Below, one piece after another: positions 7,380 through 16,273 of a stretch of DNA of 64,000 nucleotides. The stretch is from contig JADMJD010000112.1 in NCBI GenBank assembly GCA_018780805.1, forward strand, positions 62,001 through 126,000, written 5' to 3'. The position numbers and the translations under genes were made by a program. The notes under the pieces were generated by a model. The model saw only the letters and a list, made by a program, of their open reading frames with translations. It made no database searches and was not told where the DNA came from. The DNA comes from Rubrivivax sp. Its GTDB lineage: Bacteria > Pseudomonadota > Gammaproteobacteria > Burkholderiales > Burkholderiaceae_C. Within the stretch, counting starts at the first letter, position 1, and every line of letters starts with the position of its first letter.

Positions 7380-8650
7380 GCGAACACCTCCGTGATCGTT
7401 TGCGCGGCGATGTAACCACCGGCCACGGCGCTGAGCAGGCCGTTGCCCGAGAGGTAACCCCAGACCGCGTCACCGGACACCCCGCGCGCCGCGCCACCGG
7501 CGGCCAGCAGCGTGGGGAAAGCCGCGCCATCGGTACGCAAGACGCGGCACTGCGCGTCGATGGCCAGGCCACCCTGGGTGTGGAACAGCGCGCCGGTGAC
7601 ACGCACCGCGTAATACGGCGCAGTCAGCGATGCGCCGCCCAGGTCCACGTGCTCGCAGCCGATCAGGCGCGCCAGCGCGGGCAGGTCGGCCGCTTCACGC
7701 AGCGCACCCGCGGCTTCGGCCTCGCGGAAATCGGGGAACTCACGTGCCAGCGCCAGCTGCGGCGCGCTGAACACGTTCCAGGCCGTGGCGCCGGGCTGGG
7801 CCAGCACGTGCACTGCGGCTTCGCTGTACCCGGCGGTTTCGTCGTGGAAGCGTCGGCCCTGCACATTGAGCTGCACCCCGCCTTGCATCATCACGGCCCA
7901 GGTCATCAGCGCACCCTGCGGCACGACCCAGGAACCGTGGCCCTGGTAGCCGCCCAGGTCGGCCGTGGCGGCGCCCAGGGCCTGGCCGAAGTTGAGTGCG
8001 GTGCCATCGTTGCCGGCGTGGCCGGCAAACAGCGCGCCGCGCATCTCGGGCAGCAGCGTGTTCACCATCGCCGGGTTGCCGCCAAAGCCATTGCAGGCCA
8101 GCAGCACGGCGCGGGCGCTGAGCGTTTCTTCGGCGCCGTCGGGGCGTGCCACCGTCAGCCGCCAGCCCCCGGCCAGCGGCTGCAGCGCCGTGGCGCGCGC
8201 TTCGGTCAACAGATCGGGCTGTGCCGCGCGCTGCAGTGCGGCCATCAGCGCTGCGCCGGTGCGTTCACGCAGCGCGTGCATGCGGCGTGTGTGGTGGCCG
8301 GGGTAGAGAAAGCCGTCGAGAAGTTCGAACTGCACACCATGCCGCGCCAGCAGGTCCAGCGCCGGTGCGCTGGCGGCCGTGTAGGCCTGCACCAGGTGCG
8401 GGGCGGCGCGGCCTTTCGCCTTGGCCTGGATGTCGGCGGCAAAGGCCTCGGGGCTGTCGAGCACGCCCGCCTCGCGCTGCCAGCGGGTGCCCGCGGCCGG
8501 GATGAAACCGCTGGACAGCGCGGTGGAGCCGCTGGGCGTGGCGTCGCGTTCAATCAGCAGGCACTCGACGCCGGCCTCGCGCAGCGCGGTGGCCGCCGTC
8601 AGGCCGCAGGCACCGGCGCCGACGATGGCGACGGGGACATCGACATTCAC
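7376..8650 (-). CDS. FAD-dependent oxidoreductase, fumarate-reductase/ketosteroid-dehydrogenase-like
   Basis: About 425 residues from the GTG at 8650 (VNVDVPVAIVGAGACG); a GTG at 8674 is possible but less well placed. The N-terminal dinucleotide fold has VGAGACGLTAATALREAG followed by the acidic LIERD. Next comes SGSTALSSGFIPAAGT, as in flavocytochrome c/KstD-type enzymes, and the C-terminal FAD segment (LLAAGGAARGVSGDAVWGYLSGNGLL). Such enzymes reduce or oxidise an activated C=C bond next to a carbonyl. It lies between the amidohydrolase and lyase genes, overlapping the latter by four bases. The substrate is unknown; saturation or desaturation of a ring or dicarboxylate is a reasonable guess. 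Confidence 0.8.
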   Translation of the reverse strand: MNVDVPVAIVGAGACGLTAATALREAGVECLLIERDATPSGSTALSSGFIPAAGTRWQREAGVLDSPEAFAADIQAKAKGRAAPHLVQAYTAASAPALDLLARHGVQFELLDGFLYPGHHTRRMHALRERTGAALMAALQRAAQPDLLTEARATALQPLAGGWRLTVARPDGAEETLSARAVLLACNGFGGNPAMVNTLLPEMRGALFAGHAGNDGTALNFGQALGAATADLGGYQGHGSWVVPQGALMTWAVMMQGGVQLNVQGRRFHDETAGYSEAAVHVLAQPGATAWNVFSAPQLALAREFPDFREAEAAGALREAADLPALARLIGCEHVDLGGASLTAPYYAVRVTGALFHTQGGLAIDAQCRVLRTDGAAFPTLLAAGGAARGVSGDAVWGYLSGNGLLSAVAGGYIAAQTITEVFA

Positions 8651-8677
8651 TGGACGACCCTGTGTGCTGCGCACGCC

Positions 8678-8714
8678 GGGATGAGCGCTTGGGAACGGCC
8701 CAGCGCGCTCATGC
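8678..8714. repeat. Dispersed palindromic repeat, copy 1
   Basis: This 37-base element contains ATGAGCGCTTGGG and CCCAGCGCGCTCAT as near-perfect inverted arms. A second copy in opposite orientation, with two differences, lies at 56762-56798. In both cases the element begins at the stop codon of the gene it follows. It looks like a REP/BIME-like element or a transcript 3' stabiliser. Confidence 0.75.
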
Positions 8715-10181
8715 GGTCGGCCGGTGCAGGTACTGCCCGCGCGGTTTGCCGATCACCTCGCCGTTCTCGAAGATCTTCATGCCGCGCAGGAAGGTGGTGG
8801 TCACGGCCGCCGACATCTCCAGCCCTTCGAACGGCGTGTAACCCTGCGTGGAGGGCGAGTCCTTCGCGGCGATGGTCCAGGTCCGGGCCGGGTCCACCAA
8901 CGCGATGTCGGCGTCGAAACCTTCGGCGATGTCGCCCTTGTGGTTCAGGCCGTAGCGCTGCGCCGGGTTCCAGCTCGTCACACGCGCCATGTGGTTGTAG
9001 CCCATGCCGCGTCTGGTGCCTTCGCTCACCAGCGCCGGCAACAGGTACTCGGTGCCGCCGAAGCCACTCTTGGCCATCCAGATGTTGCCAAAATAACGCC
9101 GCGGGATCTTCATCTCCTGGCGGCAGCAGGCGTGGTCCGACACCACCCAGTCCAGCTCGCCGGCGAGCAGCGCCTCCCACAGGAACTCCACGTCTTCGCG
9201 TGGGCGGATCGGCGGGTTCACCTTGGCCAGCTCGGCGGCCTTGGAGCCGGTGTCCAGCATCAAATGGCCGATGGTCACCTCGCGCCGGAAGTCGATGTGC
9301 GGAAAGACATCGGCCATGGTCATCGCGGCCTGCACCGCCTTGCGCGAGCTCAGGTGCAGCAGGTTGATGTTGGGCAACGCGGTTTCGTTGGCGAGATACG
9401 CCGCGATGAACACCGCCAGGCCTTCAGAGTGCTGCGGGCGCGAGGCGCTGTACGCGGCCAACCCGCTCAGCGACTTGTCCTTTTCGACCAGCTTGGTGTA
9501 GGCCGTCATGATCTCGGCCGTCTCGCAGTGCAGGCTCAGCGAGATCTGGCGCGCCTTGTCCGGCATCGCCTCGCGCGCCGCCTGCAGGCCGCGCATGATG
9601 AACTCGAAGTGCGCGAGGTCGTAACGCTCGTCCTCGCCGATCATCAGGAAGTCGCGCTGCGAATCACTCTTGCCGTGCAGGCCGTGCGAGCCGTAGAACA
9701 TGAAGATCTTGAAGCTGCTGACACCGTGTTTGGCAATCAGCATCGGGATCTCTTCGATGTGTTTTTTGTCCATCGGCGCCAGGTGGTAGCCGTAGTCCAC
9801 GTGGAAGCGGTTCTTCGAGATCTTCAGCACCTCGGGGAAGAACTTGGCGTAGCTGCCGCCCTTGTTCAGGTAGTACTGGCCGGTGCGGAAGTAGTTCAGC
9901 GAGCTGGTCACGCCGCCCATCGCCGCGGCCTTGGATTCCGTCACCGCGTCTTCGGCCAGCGGCGAGTAGATGCCGGTGTGCATGTGCGCGTCCACCACGC
10001 CCGGGAAGGCCAGCTGGCCGCGGCCGTCGTGCACGGCCTTGGCGCGTGTGGGGTCGATGCCGGGTGCGACCTTGGCAAAGCGCCCGTCCTTGATCGCGAT
10101 GTCGGCGTCGAACACCACGTTGCCGTGCGGGCGCACGACACGCACGTTTTTCAGGAGCAGGTCAAATTCAGGCGTGGTCAT
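8709..10181 (-). CDS. Hydantoinase/dihydropyrimidinase-family cyclic amidohydrolase
   Basis: 490 residues from ATG 10181, overlapping the small hydratase subunit stop by four bases. A binuclear metal-dependent amidohydrolase: DAHMHTG (D64, H66, H68), a Lys for carbamylation in the SSFKIFMFYG region, and further His/Asp ligands in SLHCETAE, LLHLSSRKA and VVSDHAC. The family opens cyclic amides, imides or ureides (hydantoin, dihydrouracil, allantoin, cyclic imides). The phenylhydantoinase-like length fits. In this operon it probably performs ring opening of a heterocycle taken up by the ABC importer. A carbamoylase or amidase that would complete the reaction is not visible in the cluster. Confidence 0.85.
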   Translation of the reverse strand: MTTPEFDLLLKNVRVVRPHGNVVFDADIAIKDGRFAKVAPGIDPTRAKAVHDGRGQLAFPGVVDAHMHTGIYSPLAEDAVTESKAAAMGGVTSSLNYFRTGQYYLNKGGSYAKFFPEVLKISKNRFHVDYGYHLAPMDKKHIEEIPMLIAKHGVSSFKIFMFYGSHGLHGKSDSQRDFLMIGEDERYDLAHFEFIMRGLQAAREAMPDKARQISLSLHCETAEIMTAYTKLVEKDKSLSGLAAYSASRPQHSEGLAVFIAAYLANETALPNINLLHLSSRKAVQAAMTMADVFPHIDFRREVTIGHLMLDTGSKAAELAKVNPPIRPREDVEFLWEALLAGELDWVVSDHACCRQEMKIPRRYFGNIWMAKSGFGGTEYLLPALVSEGTRRGMGYNHMARVTSWNPAQRYGLNHKGDIAEGFDADIALVDPARTWTIAAKDSPSTQGYTPFEGLEMSAAVTTTFLRGMKIFENGEVIGKPRGQYLHRPTA

Positions 10182-10654
10182 CGGGAGGCCAATCGTTGCT
10201 TGAGTTGAGGCAGCAGGCCGCCGGCTTCGACCATGTCGAGCAGGAAGCCGGGGATGGGGTCCAGCGGCAGTTGCTGGCCGTCGGCGCGGGTCAGGACCCC
10301 GGCGCGGGCGTCGAAGCGGATGGCTTCGCCGTCGGTGATCTGGGCCGCACGGGGACAGCTCAGCAGCAGCAGGCCGACGTTGAAGGCGTTGCGGAAGTAC
10401 AGGCCGGCAAACGACGGTGCCACCACCGCCGCCACGCCCAGGTGCACCAGCACGCTGGCCGCCTGCTCGCGCGAGGAGCCGATGCCAAAGCCCGGCCCGG
10501 CCACGACCACGTCGCCCGCCCGCACACCACGTGCAAACTCGGGCCGCACCGCCTCCAGGCAATGGCGGGCCACGACGTCGAGGCCGAACTTCATCGTCGC
10601 GCCGGGCGCGAGCTGGTCGGTGTCGACATCGGCCGGCAAACGCCAGGTTCTCAT
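10178..10654 (-). CDS. Aconitase-family hydratase small subunit (LeuD-like)
   Basis: 158 residues from ATG 10654 (MRTWRLPADVDTDQLAPG). It shows the swivel domain of LeuD-type subunits: DVDTDQLAPG, GFGIGSSREQAASVLVHLGV with the substrate-binding GSSREQA loop, and SFAGLYFRNAFNVGLLLL. It lies 10 bases after the large subunit and overlaps the next gene by four. LeuD-like subunits also occur in maleate, dimethylmaleate and citraconate hydratases, and the catabolic neighbours favour one of those over leucine biosynthesis. The leuC stop and this start sit within a 12-base tandem duplication (10642-10667). Confidence 0.85.
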   Translation of the reverse strand: MRTWRLPADVDTDQLAPGATMKFGLDVVARHCLEAVRPEFARGVRAGDVVVAGPGFGIGSSREQAASVLVHLGVAAVVAPSFAGLYFRNAFNVGLLLLSCPRAAQITDGEAIRFDARAGVLTRADGQQLPLDPIPGFLLDMVEAGGLLPQLKQRLASR

Positions 10655-10664
10655 GGCCAGGTTC

Positions 10665-11924
10665 TCACTTGAGGAACTCCCGCGCATCGGCGATGCGCCC
10701 CGCCAGTGCCGACGCGGCCACCGTGTAGGGCGAGCCCAGGTACACCTGCGCCGTGGCCGCGCCCATGCGGCCCTTGAAGTTGCGCGCGGTGGAGCTGATG
10801 ACGGTGCTGCCTTCGGGGATGGCCGCACCGTAACCGGCGCAGGCGCCACAGGTGGTGGGCAGCAGCGTGGCGCCGGCTTCGCGCAATCGGTTCAGGATGC
10901 CTTCGCTTTCGGCGCGTTCACGGTCCTTCAGGCTGGCTGGCGCCACCAGCAGCTGCACATGCGGCGCCACGCGGTAACCCGCCAGCACCTGCGCGGCAGC
11001 GCGCAGGTCGTCGAGCTTCGCACCGGTGCAGGCGCCGATGTAGGCCACGTCGATGCGCGTGGGCTCCAGGTCGTCCACGGCACGCACGTTGGCCGGGCTG
11101 TGCGGCAGCGCCACCTGCGGCGCCAGCATCGACGCGTCGAAGTTGTGGCGCACACCGGGTGCGTCTTCGTCGCTGTGCCAGGGCGTGGTGTCCACACCGG
11201 GCGCGCCATGGCGGGCCAGCCAGTCGCGCGTGACGTCGTCCGGCGCCACCAGGCCCACCTGTGCGCCGAGCTCGGCGCTCATGTTGCACAGCGTCATGCG
11301 CTCGGCCATGGGCAACGCGGCCACCGCCTCGCCGCAGAACTCCACGGCCTGGTACTGGCCGCCGTTCATGCCGAAGCGGCCGATCATCGCCAGCACCATG
11401 TCCTTGGCCGCCACGCCATGCGCCAGGCGCCCGCTCCAGCGCATGAAGATCGTCTGCGGCACCTGCAGCCACAGCTCGCCGGTGACCACCACGCCCAGCA
11501 TCTCGGTGGCACCGATGCCGAACATGTAGGCGCCGAACGCGCCACCGGTGGGCGAGTGCGAATCACCGCCGACGCAGAACAAACCCGGCCGCAGGTGGCC
11601 GTGCTGCGGCACCACCACGTGGCAGATGCCCTGGCTGTCGTACACATGCGGCAGTTGCTGCGCCTGGGCCCAGTCGCGCGCGATCTTGACGATGCGGCGC
11701 GACTCGTCGTCCGACTCCGGCACGTAGTGGTCGATCACCAGCACCACGCGGTCCTTGTCCCAGATCTGCGCGCCGAGCTCGTCCAGCATCGGCTTCAGTC
11801 GCCGCGGGCCGGACGAGTCGTGGAACATCGCCAGGTCCACGCGGCAGGTGACGATCTCACCCGGCCGCACCGCCGCACGCCCGGCCGCGCGGGCGATCAG
11901 CTTCTGGGCCAGCGTGGCGGGCAT
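10665..11924 (-). CDS. Aconitase-family hydratase large subunit (LeuC-like, 4Fe-4S)
   Basis: 419 residues, the length of archaeal/HACN-type LeuC rather than the roughly 470-residue enterobacterial LeuC. Iron-sulfur cysteines are seen in IGACTGAKLDDL and in the TTCGACAGYG pair. Other aconitase signatures are DHYVPESD, GGDSHSPTGGAFGAYMFGIGATE and STARNFKGRMG. With the small subunit it should add or remove water across a dicarboxylate double bond. Linkage to an ICL/PEPM lyase recalls dimethylmaleate hydratase plus dimethylmalate lyase of nicotinate fermentation, but the substrate is not proven. Confidence 0.85.
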   Translation of the reverse strand: MPATLAQKLIARAAGRAAVRPGEIVTCRVDLAMFHDSSGPRRLKPMLDELGAQIWDKDRVVLVIDHYVPESDDESRRIVKIARDWAQAQQLPHVYDSQGICHVVVPQHGHLRPGLFCVGGDSHSPTGGAFGAYMFGIGATEMLGVVVTGELWLQVPQTIFMRWSGRLAHGVAAKDMVLAMIGRFGMNGGQYQAVEFCGEAVAALPMAERMTLCNMSAELGAQVGLVAPDDVTRDWLARHGAPGVDTTPWHSDEDAPGVRHNFDASMLAPQVALPHSPANVRAVDDLEPTRIDVAYIGACTGAKLDDLRAAAQVLAGYRVAPHVQLLVAPASLKDRERAESEGILNRLREAGATLLPTTCGACAGYGAAIPEGSTVISSTARNFKGRMGAATAQVYLGSPYTVAASALAGRIADAREFLK

Positions 11925-11937
11925 GGCCGACGTCCCT

Positions 11938-12903
11938 TCAGCCCGGTGTCGCGTTGGCGTAGCGCACCAGCTCGGCCCAGCGCGGGATGTCGGCCTTCAC
12001 GAACGCAGCAAACTCCTCGGGCGACGAGCCCACGGCCACGCCGGCATCGGCCTCCAGGCGCTTGCGGATGCTGTCGCTGCGCACCGCGGCACGTGCCGCG
12101 TCGCTGATGCGCTTGACCAGATCGGGCGCCATCCGGGCCGGGCCGAACAGCCCGAACCAGGCCTGCGACTGGAAACCCGGCAGCTGCTCGGCGATGGCCG
12201 GCACATCGGGGAACTGCGGCAAGCGCTGCAGGCCGGTGGTGCCCAGCGCACGCAGCTTGCCGGCCTGGATCAGGCCGCGGGTGTTGCCCACGGGCGCGAA
12301 CATCAGCGGCAGCGTGCCGGCCACCACGTCGGCGATCGCCGGTGCCGTGCCGCGGTAGGGGATGTTGACGATGAAGACCTTGGCCTGCAGCTTGAAAGCC
12401 TCGCCCGCCAGGTGCACCGACGAGCCGATGCCACCCAGGCCGAAGCTCAGCTTGCCCGGGTTGGCACGCGCGTAGGCCAGCAGCGACGCGAGGTCCTTGT
12501 AGGGCTGGTCGGGGTTGGCCACCAGCACCGAGGTGCTGCTGCTCAGCTGCGTCAGCGGCGTGAAGTCGGCCACCGGGTCGAAGGGCAGGTTTTTGTAGAG
12601 CGACGCGTTGATGCTGTGGCCGGTGAAGCTGACCAGCAGGTGGCTGCCATCGGGCACGGACTTGGCCACCTGGTCGGCCGCGAGGTTGCCCCCGGCACCG
12701 GAGCGGTTTTCGACCACCACGTTGCGGCCCAGGGCCTGGCCCATCTGCGGCGCGATCTCGCGGGCGATGGTGTCGGTGCTGCCGCCGGGGGTGACGCCCA
12801 CCCACAGCCGGATCGGCGGCAGGTTCTGGGCGCGCAGCAAGGCCGGGGTGGCCAGCGCGGCAGTGGCCGCCGTGGCGCTGGCCAACAGGGTTCTTCTTTG
12901 CAT
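11938..12903 (-). CDS. Bug-family periplasmic solute receptor (TctC-like), orphan
   Basis: 321 residues with a signal peptide (residues 1-25, MQRRTLLAS, Ala-rich, ending LLRAQ). Typical Bug/TctC features are IRLWVGVTPGGSTDTIAREIAP, VVVENRSGAGGNLAA, VNIPYRGTAPAIADVVAG and the FPDVPAIAEQLPGF segment. These proteins trap carboxylates or related small molecules in the periplasm of Burkholderiales. No TctA/TctB membrane genes are present here, so it may be a sensor or deliver to another porter. It sits between livF and the hydratase genes in the same transcription direction. Confidence 0.9.
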   Translation of the reverse strand: MQRRTLLASATAATAALATPALLRAQNLPPIRLWVGVTPGGSTDTIAREIAPQMGQALGRNVVVENRSGAGGNLAADQVAKSVPDGSHLLVSFTGHSINASLYKNLPFDPVADFTPLTQLSSSTSVLVANPDQPYKDLASLLAYARANPGKLSFGLGGIGSSVHLAGEAFKLQAKVFIVNIPYRGTAPAIADVVAGTLPLMFAPVGNTRGLIQAGKLRALGTTGLQRLPQFPDVPAIAEQLPGFQSQAWFGLFGPARMAPDLVKRISDAARAAVRSDSIRKRLEADAGVAVGSSPEEFAAFVKADIPRWAELVRYANATPG

Positions 12904-12937
12904 GCTGTTTGTCTCCTGTCGTTGTTGTCGTGTCGGC

Positions 12938-13648
12938 TCACAGGCCCAGGTAGGCCTGTTTCAGCTCGCGGCTGGCCAGCAGCTCGGCCGGGGTGCCACT
13001 GAACCGCAGGTGGCCGTTTTCCAGCACGTAGGCACGTTGTGCGATGTCCAATGACTGCGCCACGTTCTGCTCCACCAGCAGCACGGCCAGGCCATCGGCG
13101 TTCAGGCGCTGGATCAGCGTGAACATCTCTTCCACCAGCAGCGGCGACAGGCCCAGCGACGGTTCGTCCAGGATCAGCAGCCTCGGCTCGGCCATCAGGC
13201 CGCGGGCTATGGCCAGCATCTGCTGCTCGCCGCCACTCAGCGTGCCGGCCAGCTGCGGGCGGCGCTCGGCCAGGCGCGGGAAGATCTCCAGCACACGGGC
13301 CAGGTTGCGCGCGCGGTTGGCCCGGCCACGGGTGTAGGCGCCCAGCGCCAGGTTCTCGGCCACCGACAGGTTGGGGAAGACCTTGCGGCCCTCGGGCACC
13401 TGGATCAGGCCGGCGCTGACCACCGCGCGGTAGTGGGCGTTCGTCAGCTCGGCGCCGTCGAACACCACCCGCCCGCGCCAGGCCGGCACCAGGCCGCTGA
13501 CGGTGTTGTTCAGCGTGGTCTTGCCGGCGCCGTTGCTGCCGAGCAGCGCGACGATCTCACCCGCGTTGACGTGCAGGCTGACGCCGCGCAGCACCTCGAC
13601 ACGACCGTAACCGCTGGCGAGGTCTTCGATCTGCAGCAAGGTGCTCAT
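12938..13648 (-). CDS. livF: Branched-chain-amide/acid-type ABC importer ATPase LivF
   Basis: 236 residues with Walker A GSNGAGKTT, ABC signature LSGGEQQMLAIARGL, Walker B LLILDEPSLGLSP and H-loop VEQN. The length and C-terminus (ASRELKQAYLGL) are those of LivF. Its start overlaps the livG stop by four bases. It belongs to a complete HAAT-family importer (livK, H, M, G, F), which in Burkholderiales often imports amides, urea or aromatic acids rather than leucine. The catabolic genes downstream suggest a pathway substrate. Confidence 0.92.
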   Translation of the reverse strand: MSTLLQIEDLASGYGRVEVLRGVSLHVNAGEIVALLGSNGAGKTTLNNTVSGLVPAWRGRVVFDGAELTNAHYRAVVSAGLIQVPEGRKVFPNLSVAENLALGAYTRGRANRARNLARVLEIFPRLAERRPQLAGTLSGGEQQMLAIARGLMAEPRLLILDEPSLGLSPLLVEEMFTLIQRLNADGLAVLLVEQNVAQSLDIAQRAYVLENGHLRFSGTPAELLASRELKQAYLGL

Positions 13649-14397
13649 GCGGGTGTCTCCCGCAGGCGCTGGGCGGCCCCGGGACCGAGGTAGGCCTCGA
13701 TCACACGTTCATCCTGCGTCACCTGGCTGGGTGTGCCGGACGCGATCAGCTCGCCCTGCGCCAGCACCCACACGTGCTGCGCCAGGTTCATCACCGCCTG
13801 CATCACGTGTTCGATCATCAGCACCGTGACGCCGGATTCGGCGATGCCACGCACCACCGGGATCATCTCGGCGATCTCCTGCGGGTTCAGGCCGGCCAGC
13901 ACCTCGTCCAGCAGCAGCAGCTTCGGTTGGGTGGCGAGTGCACGTGCCAGCTCCAGGCGCTTGCGGCCGGCCACGGTGAGGTCGGCCGCTGGTTTGTCCA
14001 GCTGCGGCGCCAGGCCCACGCGCTGCGCCACCTGTTCGGCGGAGGCCAGCGCCGCGGCGCGACCGGGCAGGTGCAGGTGCGCGCCGACGGCGATGTTCTC
14101 GCGCACCGTCTGCGCGGCAAAGGGCTGCACGATCTGGAAGGTGCGCGCCAGCCCGGCCTGGGCGTTGAGATGCGGCGCATGGCCGGTGATGTCCTGCCCG
14201 CCGAAGTGCACCGTGCCGCTGTCGGGCTTCAGGAAACCCGACATCAGCGCAAACAGCGTGGTCTTGCCGGCACCGTTGGGGCCGATCAGCGCGGTCAGCG
14301 AGCCGGGTTTCACGTCCAGGCTCACGCGCTGCACGGCGCGCAGGCCGCCGAACGAGATGCTGAGCTCTCGCAGGCTCAGGAGCGGCGCTGTTTCCAT
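13645..14397 (-). CDS. livG: ABC importer ATPase LivG
   Basis: 250 residues from ATG 14397 (METAPLLSLRELSISFGGLR). Walker A is GPNGAGKTTLF, Walker B LLLLDEVLAGLNP, H-loop MIEHVM. The signature region reads LTVAGRKRLELARALA, the degenerate form often seen in LivG-type subunits (canonical LSGGQ replaced by LTVAG). It overlaps livM by 22 bases and livF by four, consistent with strict co-translation. Confidence 0.9.
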   Translation of the reverse strand: METAPLLSLRELSISFGGLRAVQRVSLDVKPGSLTALIGPNGAGKTTLFALMSGFLKPDSGTVHFGGQDITGHAPHLNAQAGLARTFQIVQPFAAQTVRENIAVGAHLHLPGRAAALASAEQVAQRVGLAPQLDKPAADLTVAGRKRLELARALATQPKLLLLDEVLAGLNPQEIAEMIPVVRGIAESGVTVLMIEHVMQAVMNLAQHVWVLAQGELIASGTPSQVTQDERVIEAYLGPGAAQRLRETPA

Positions 14398-15323
14398 TGG
14401 TTCCACAGGCCCGCGATGCCGCGTGGCATGAACATGACGATGAGCACCAGCACCACGCCGTAGATCACCAGGTTGATGCCCGGCAGCGCGCCGAAGAGGT
14501 TGCGCGTGACATCCGCCAAGGCGTGCAGCACCAGCGCGCCCAGCACCGGGCCCCAGAGCGTGCCCATGCCACCGACGATGGCGGCCACCAGCGCTTCCAC
14601 GCTGACATGCGGGCCGAAGGCGATGCCCGGGTCGATGTACTGGAAGACCTGCACGTAGAACGCACCCGCCGCGCCGGTGAACCCGCCCGAGAGCACCGTG
14701 GCGCCGAGTTTGGTGGTAAACGGGTTCACACCGACGGCGCGGGCCGCGTCTTCGTTGTCGCGCACCGCCTGCAGCCGGGCGCCGAAGCGCGAGTGCCGCA
14801 GCCACGCGGTGACGAGCAAGGCCGCAACCACGAAGCCCAGCATCAGCGCGATGTAACCCTTGCGCGAGCCGAACTGCAGGTTGGCCACCGATTCCGACAG
14901 CGGCAGCATCAGGCCGACACCGCCGCCGGTGAAATCCACCGACACCGCGATGATGCGGAAGACCTCGGCAAAGGCCAGCGTGACCAGCGCGAAGTACGAG
15001 CCCTTGAGCCCGTAGCGGAAGGCCAGCGCGCCGATGAAGGCGCCCACCGCCGCCGCCGCCACCACCGCCAGCAACAAGGCCACCCAGGCGTTGAGCCCGC
15101 CCTGCAATTGCGCCATGGCCTGCACATAGGCCCCGGTGCCGAAGAACACCGCGTGCCCGAAGCTGAACTGCCCGCCGAAGCCGCCCAACAGGTTCCAGGC
15201 CTGCGCCAGCAGCGCGCCGTAGAGCGTCAGCATGATGAAGGTGAGCCAGACGCCGGAATCGACGGCCAGCGTCAAGACGCCAATCACGGCGGCAAACACG
15301 GCGATGCCGATCAGGTCCTTCAT
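14376..15323 (-). CDS. livM: ABC importer permease LivM
   Basis: 315 residues with eight to ten hydrophobic segments. The cytoplasmic coupling loop RHSRFGARLQAVRDNEDAARAVGVN carries the EAA-like motif typical of LivM. The GGxGTLWGP-type segment (GGMGTLWGPVLGALVLHAL) is also family-specific. The ATG at 15323 overlaps the livH stop by four bases. Its inner-membrane partner is LivH. Confidence 0.9.
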   Translation of the reverse strand: MKDLIGIAVFAAVIGVLTLAVDSGVWLTFIMLTLYGALLAQAWNLLGGFGGQFSFGHAVFFGTGAYVQAMAQLQGGLNAWVALLLAVVAAAAVGAFIGALAFRYGLKGSYFALVTLAFAEVFRIIAVSVDFTGGGVGLMLPLSESVANLQFGSRKGYIALMLGFVVAALLVTAWLRHSRFGARLQAVRDNEDAARAVGVNPFTTKLGATVLSGGFTGAAGAFYVQVFQYIDPGIAFGPHVSVEALVAAIVGGMGTLWGPVLGALVLHALADVTRNLFGALPGINLVIYGVVLVLIVMFMPRGIAGLWNQWKQRRS

Positions 15324-16192
15324 GTCTTGGCCCCGAACAAGCCCTGCGGCCGCAGCAACAGCACCGCGATGAAGATCGCGAAGATGCCGATCTGACCCAG
15401 CGACTCACCCAGCACCAGACCGCCGATGGACTCCACCACGCCGATCAGCAGACCGCCGATCAGCGCGCCGGCAAAACTGCCCATGCCGCCCAGCACGACG
15501 ATGGTGAAGGCCACCAGCACAAAACCCGAGCCCACCTGCGGGTTGACGTAGTACGCCGGCAGCAGGAAACACGCGGCTGCGCCCAAGCAGGCCAGGCCGA
15601 TGCCAAAACACATCGCGTACACATGGTCCACGTCGATGCCCATCAGCCGCGCGCCCTGTTTTTCACGCGCCACCGCGCGGATGGCACGCCCCAGGTCGCT
15701 GCGGTTGAGCACGAACATCAACAGCGCCGCACACACCAGCGCGCCGGCAAAGGCCACCAGCTTGGGCACGGCGATGAAGGCCGGGCCGATCTGCACCGTG
15801 CTCAGCGTGTAGGCGGTTTCGATGGACCGTGTGTCGGACTTGAAGGCCAGCAGCGCCAGGTTTTCCAGCACGATGGAGATGCCCAGCGTCACGAGCAGGA
15901 TGTTTTGATCCTGGCCGTGGCTGGCGCGGTTGATCACGAGGCGCTGCAGCGCGTAGCCGAGCACGAACATGCCGGGCACGACGATGGGCAGCGCCAGATA
16001 GGGGTCGACACCCAGGTGCGTCTTCAGCAAATAGACGGCGTACAGCGCCACCATCAAGAGCGCGCCGTGCGCGAAGTTGATGATGTGCAGCACGCCGTAG
16101 ATCAGCGTCAGGCCGAGCGCGATCAAGGCATAGACCGCGCCCGTGGTCAGCCCGTTCAGGACCGACGGGAACAGGATGTCGAACTGGAGCAT
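15320..16192 (-). CDS. livH: ABC importer permease LivH
   Basis: 290 residues from ATG 16192 (MLQFDILFPSVLNGLTTGAV); a longer frame upstream is only repeat sequence. LivH hallmarks are GLTLIYGVLHIINFAHG, the coupling loop LGRAIRAVAREKQGARLMGIDV and GGMGSFAGALIGGLLIG. The start lies directly against the palindromic repeat at 16195-16262, which supplies the GGGGACC upstream of the ATG. Confidence 0.9.
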   Translation of the reverse strand: MLQFDILFPSVLNGLTTGAVYALIALGLTLIYGVLHIINFAHGALLMVALYAVYLLKTHLGVDPYLALPIVVPGMFVLGYALQRLVINRASHGQDQNILLVTLGISIVLENLALLAFKSDTRSIETAYTLSTVQIGPAFIAVPKLVAFAGALVCAALLMFVLNRSDLGRAIRAVAREKQGARLMGIDVDHVYAMCFGIGLACLGAAACFLLPAYYVNPQVGSGFVLVAFTIVVLGGMGSFAGALIGGLLIGVVESIGGLVLGESLGQIGIFAIFIAVLLLRPQGLFGAKT

Positions 16193-16194
16193 CA

Positions 16195-16262
16195 GGTCCC
16201 CGCCGGGCCGCCCCAAGGGGACCTGCGGCCCCCTTGGGGGGTAGCGACCATCGGGAGCTTGG
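16195..16262. repeat. Palindromic intergenic repeat, second copy of the 4061-4150 type
   Basis: It fills almost the whole 81-base gap between livK and livH. The core CCGCCGGGCCGCCCCAAGGG matches the element at 4061-4150, followed by CCCCCTTGGGGGG, which can pair internally. It lacks the 9-bp tandem tail of the other copy. Confidence 0.75.
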
Positions 16263-16273
16263 GGGCCAACACG

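Noticed and set aside
10642-10667. 12-base tandem duplication at the LeuC-LeuD-like junction
   Set aside because: It is short and leaves both genes intact; it is noted in the gene entry but gives no functional lead.
10178-11924. Leucine biosynthesis isopropylmalate isomerase (leuCD)
   Set aside because: No leuA, leuB or other biosynthetic gene is nearby; the neighbours are a catabolic lyase, a cyclic amidohydrolase and importers, so I do not assign leuC/leuD symbols.
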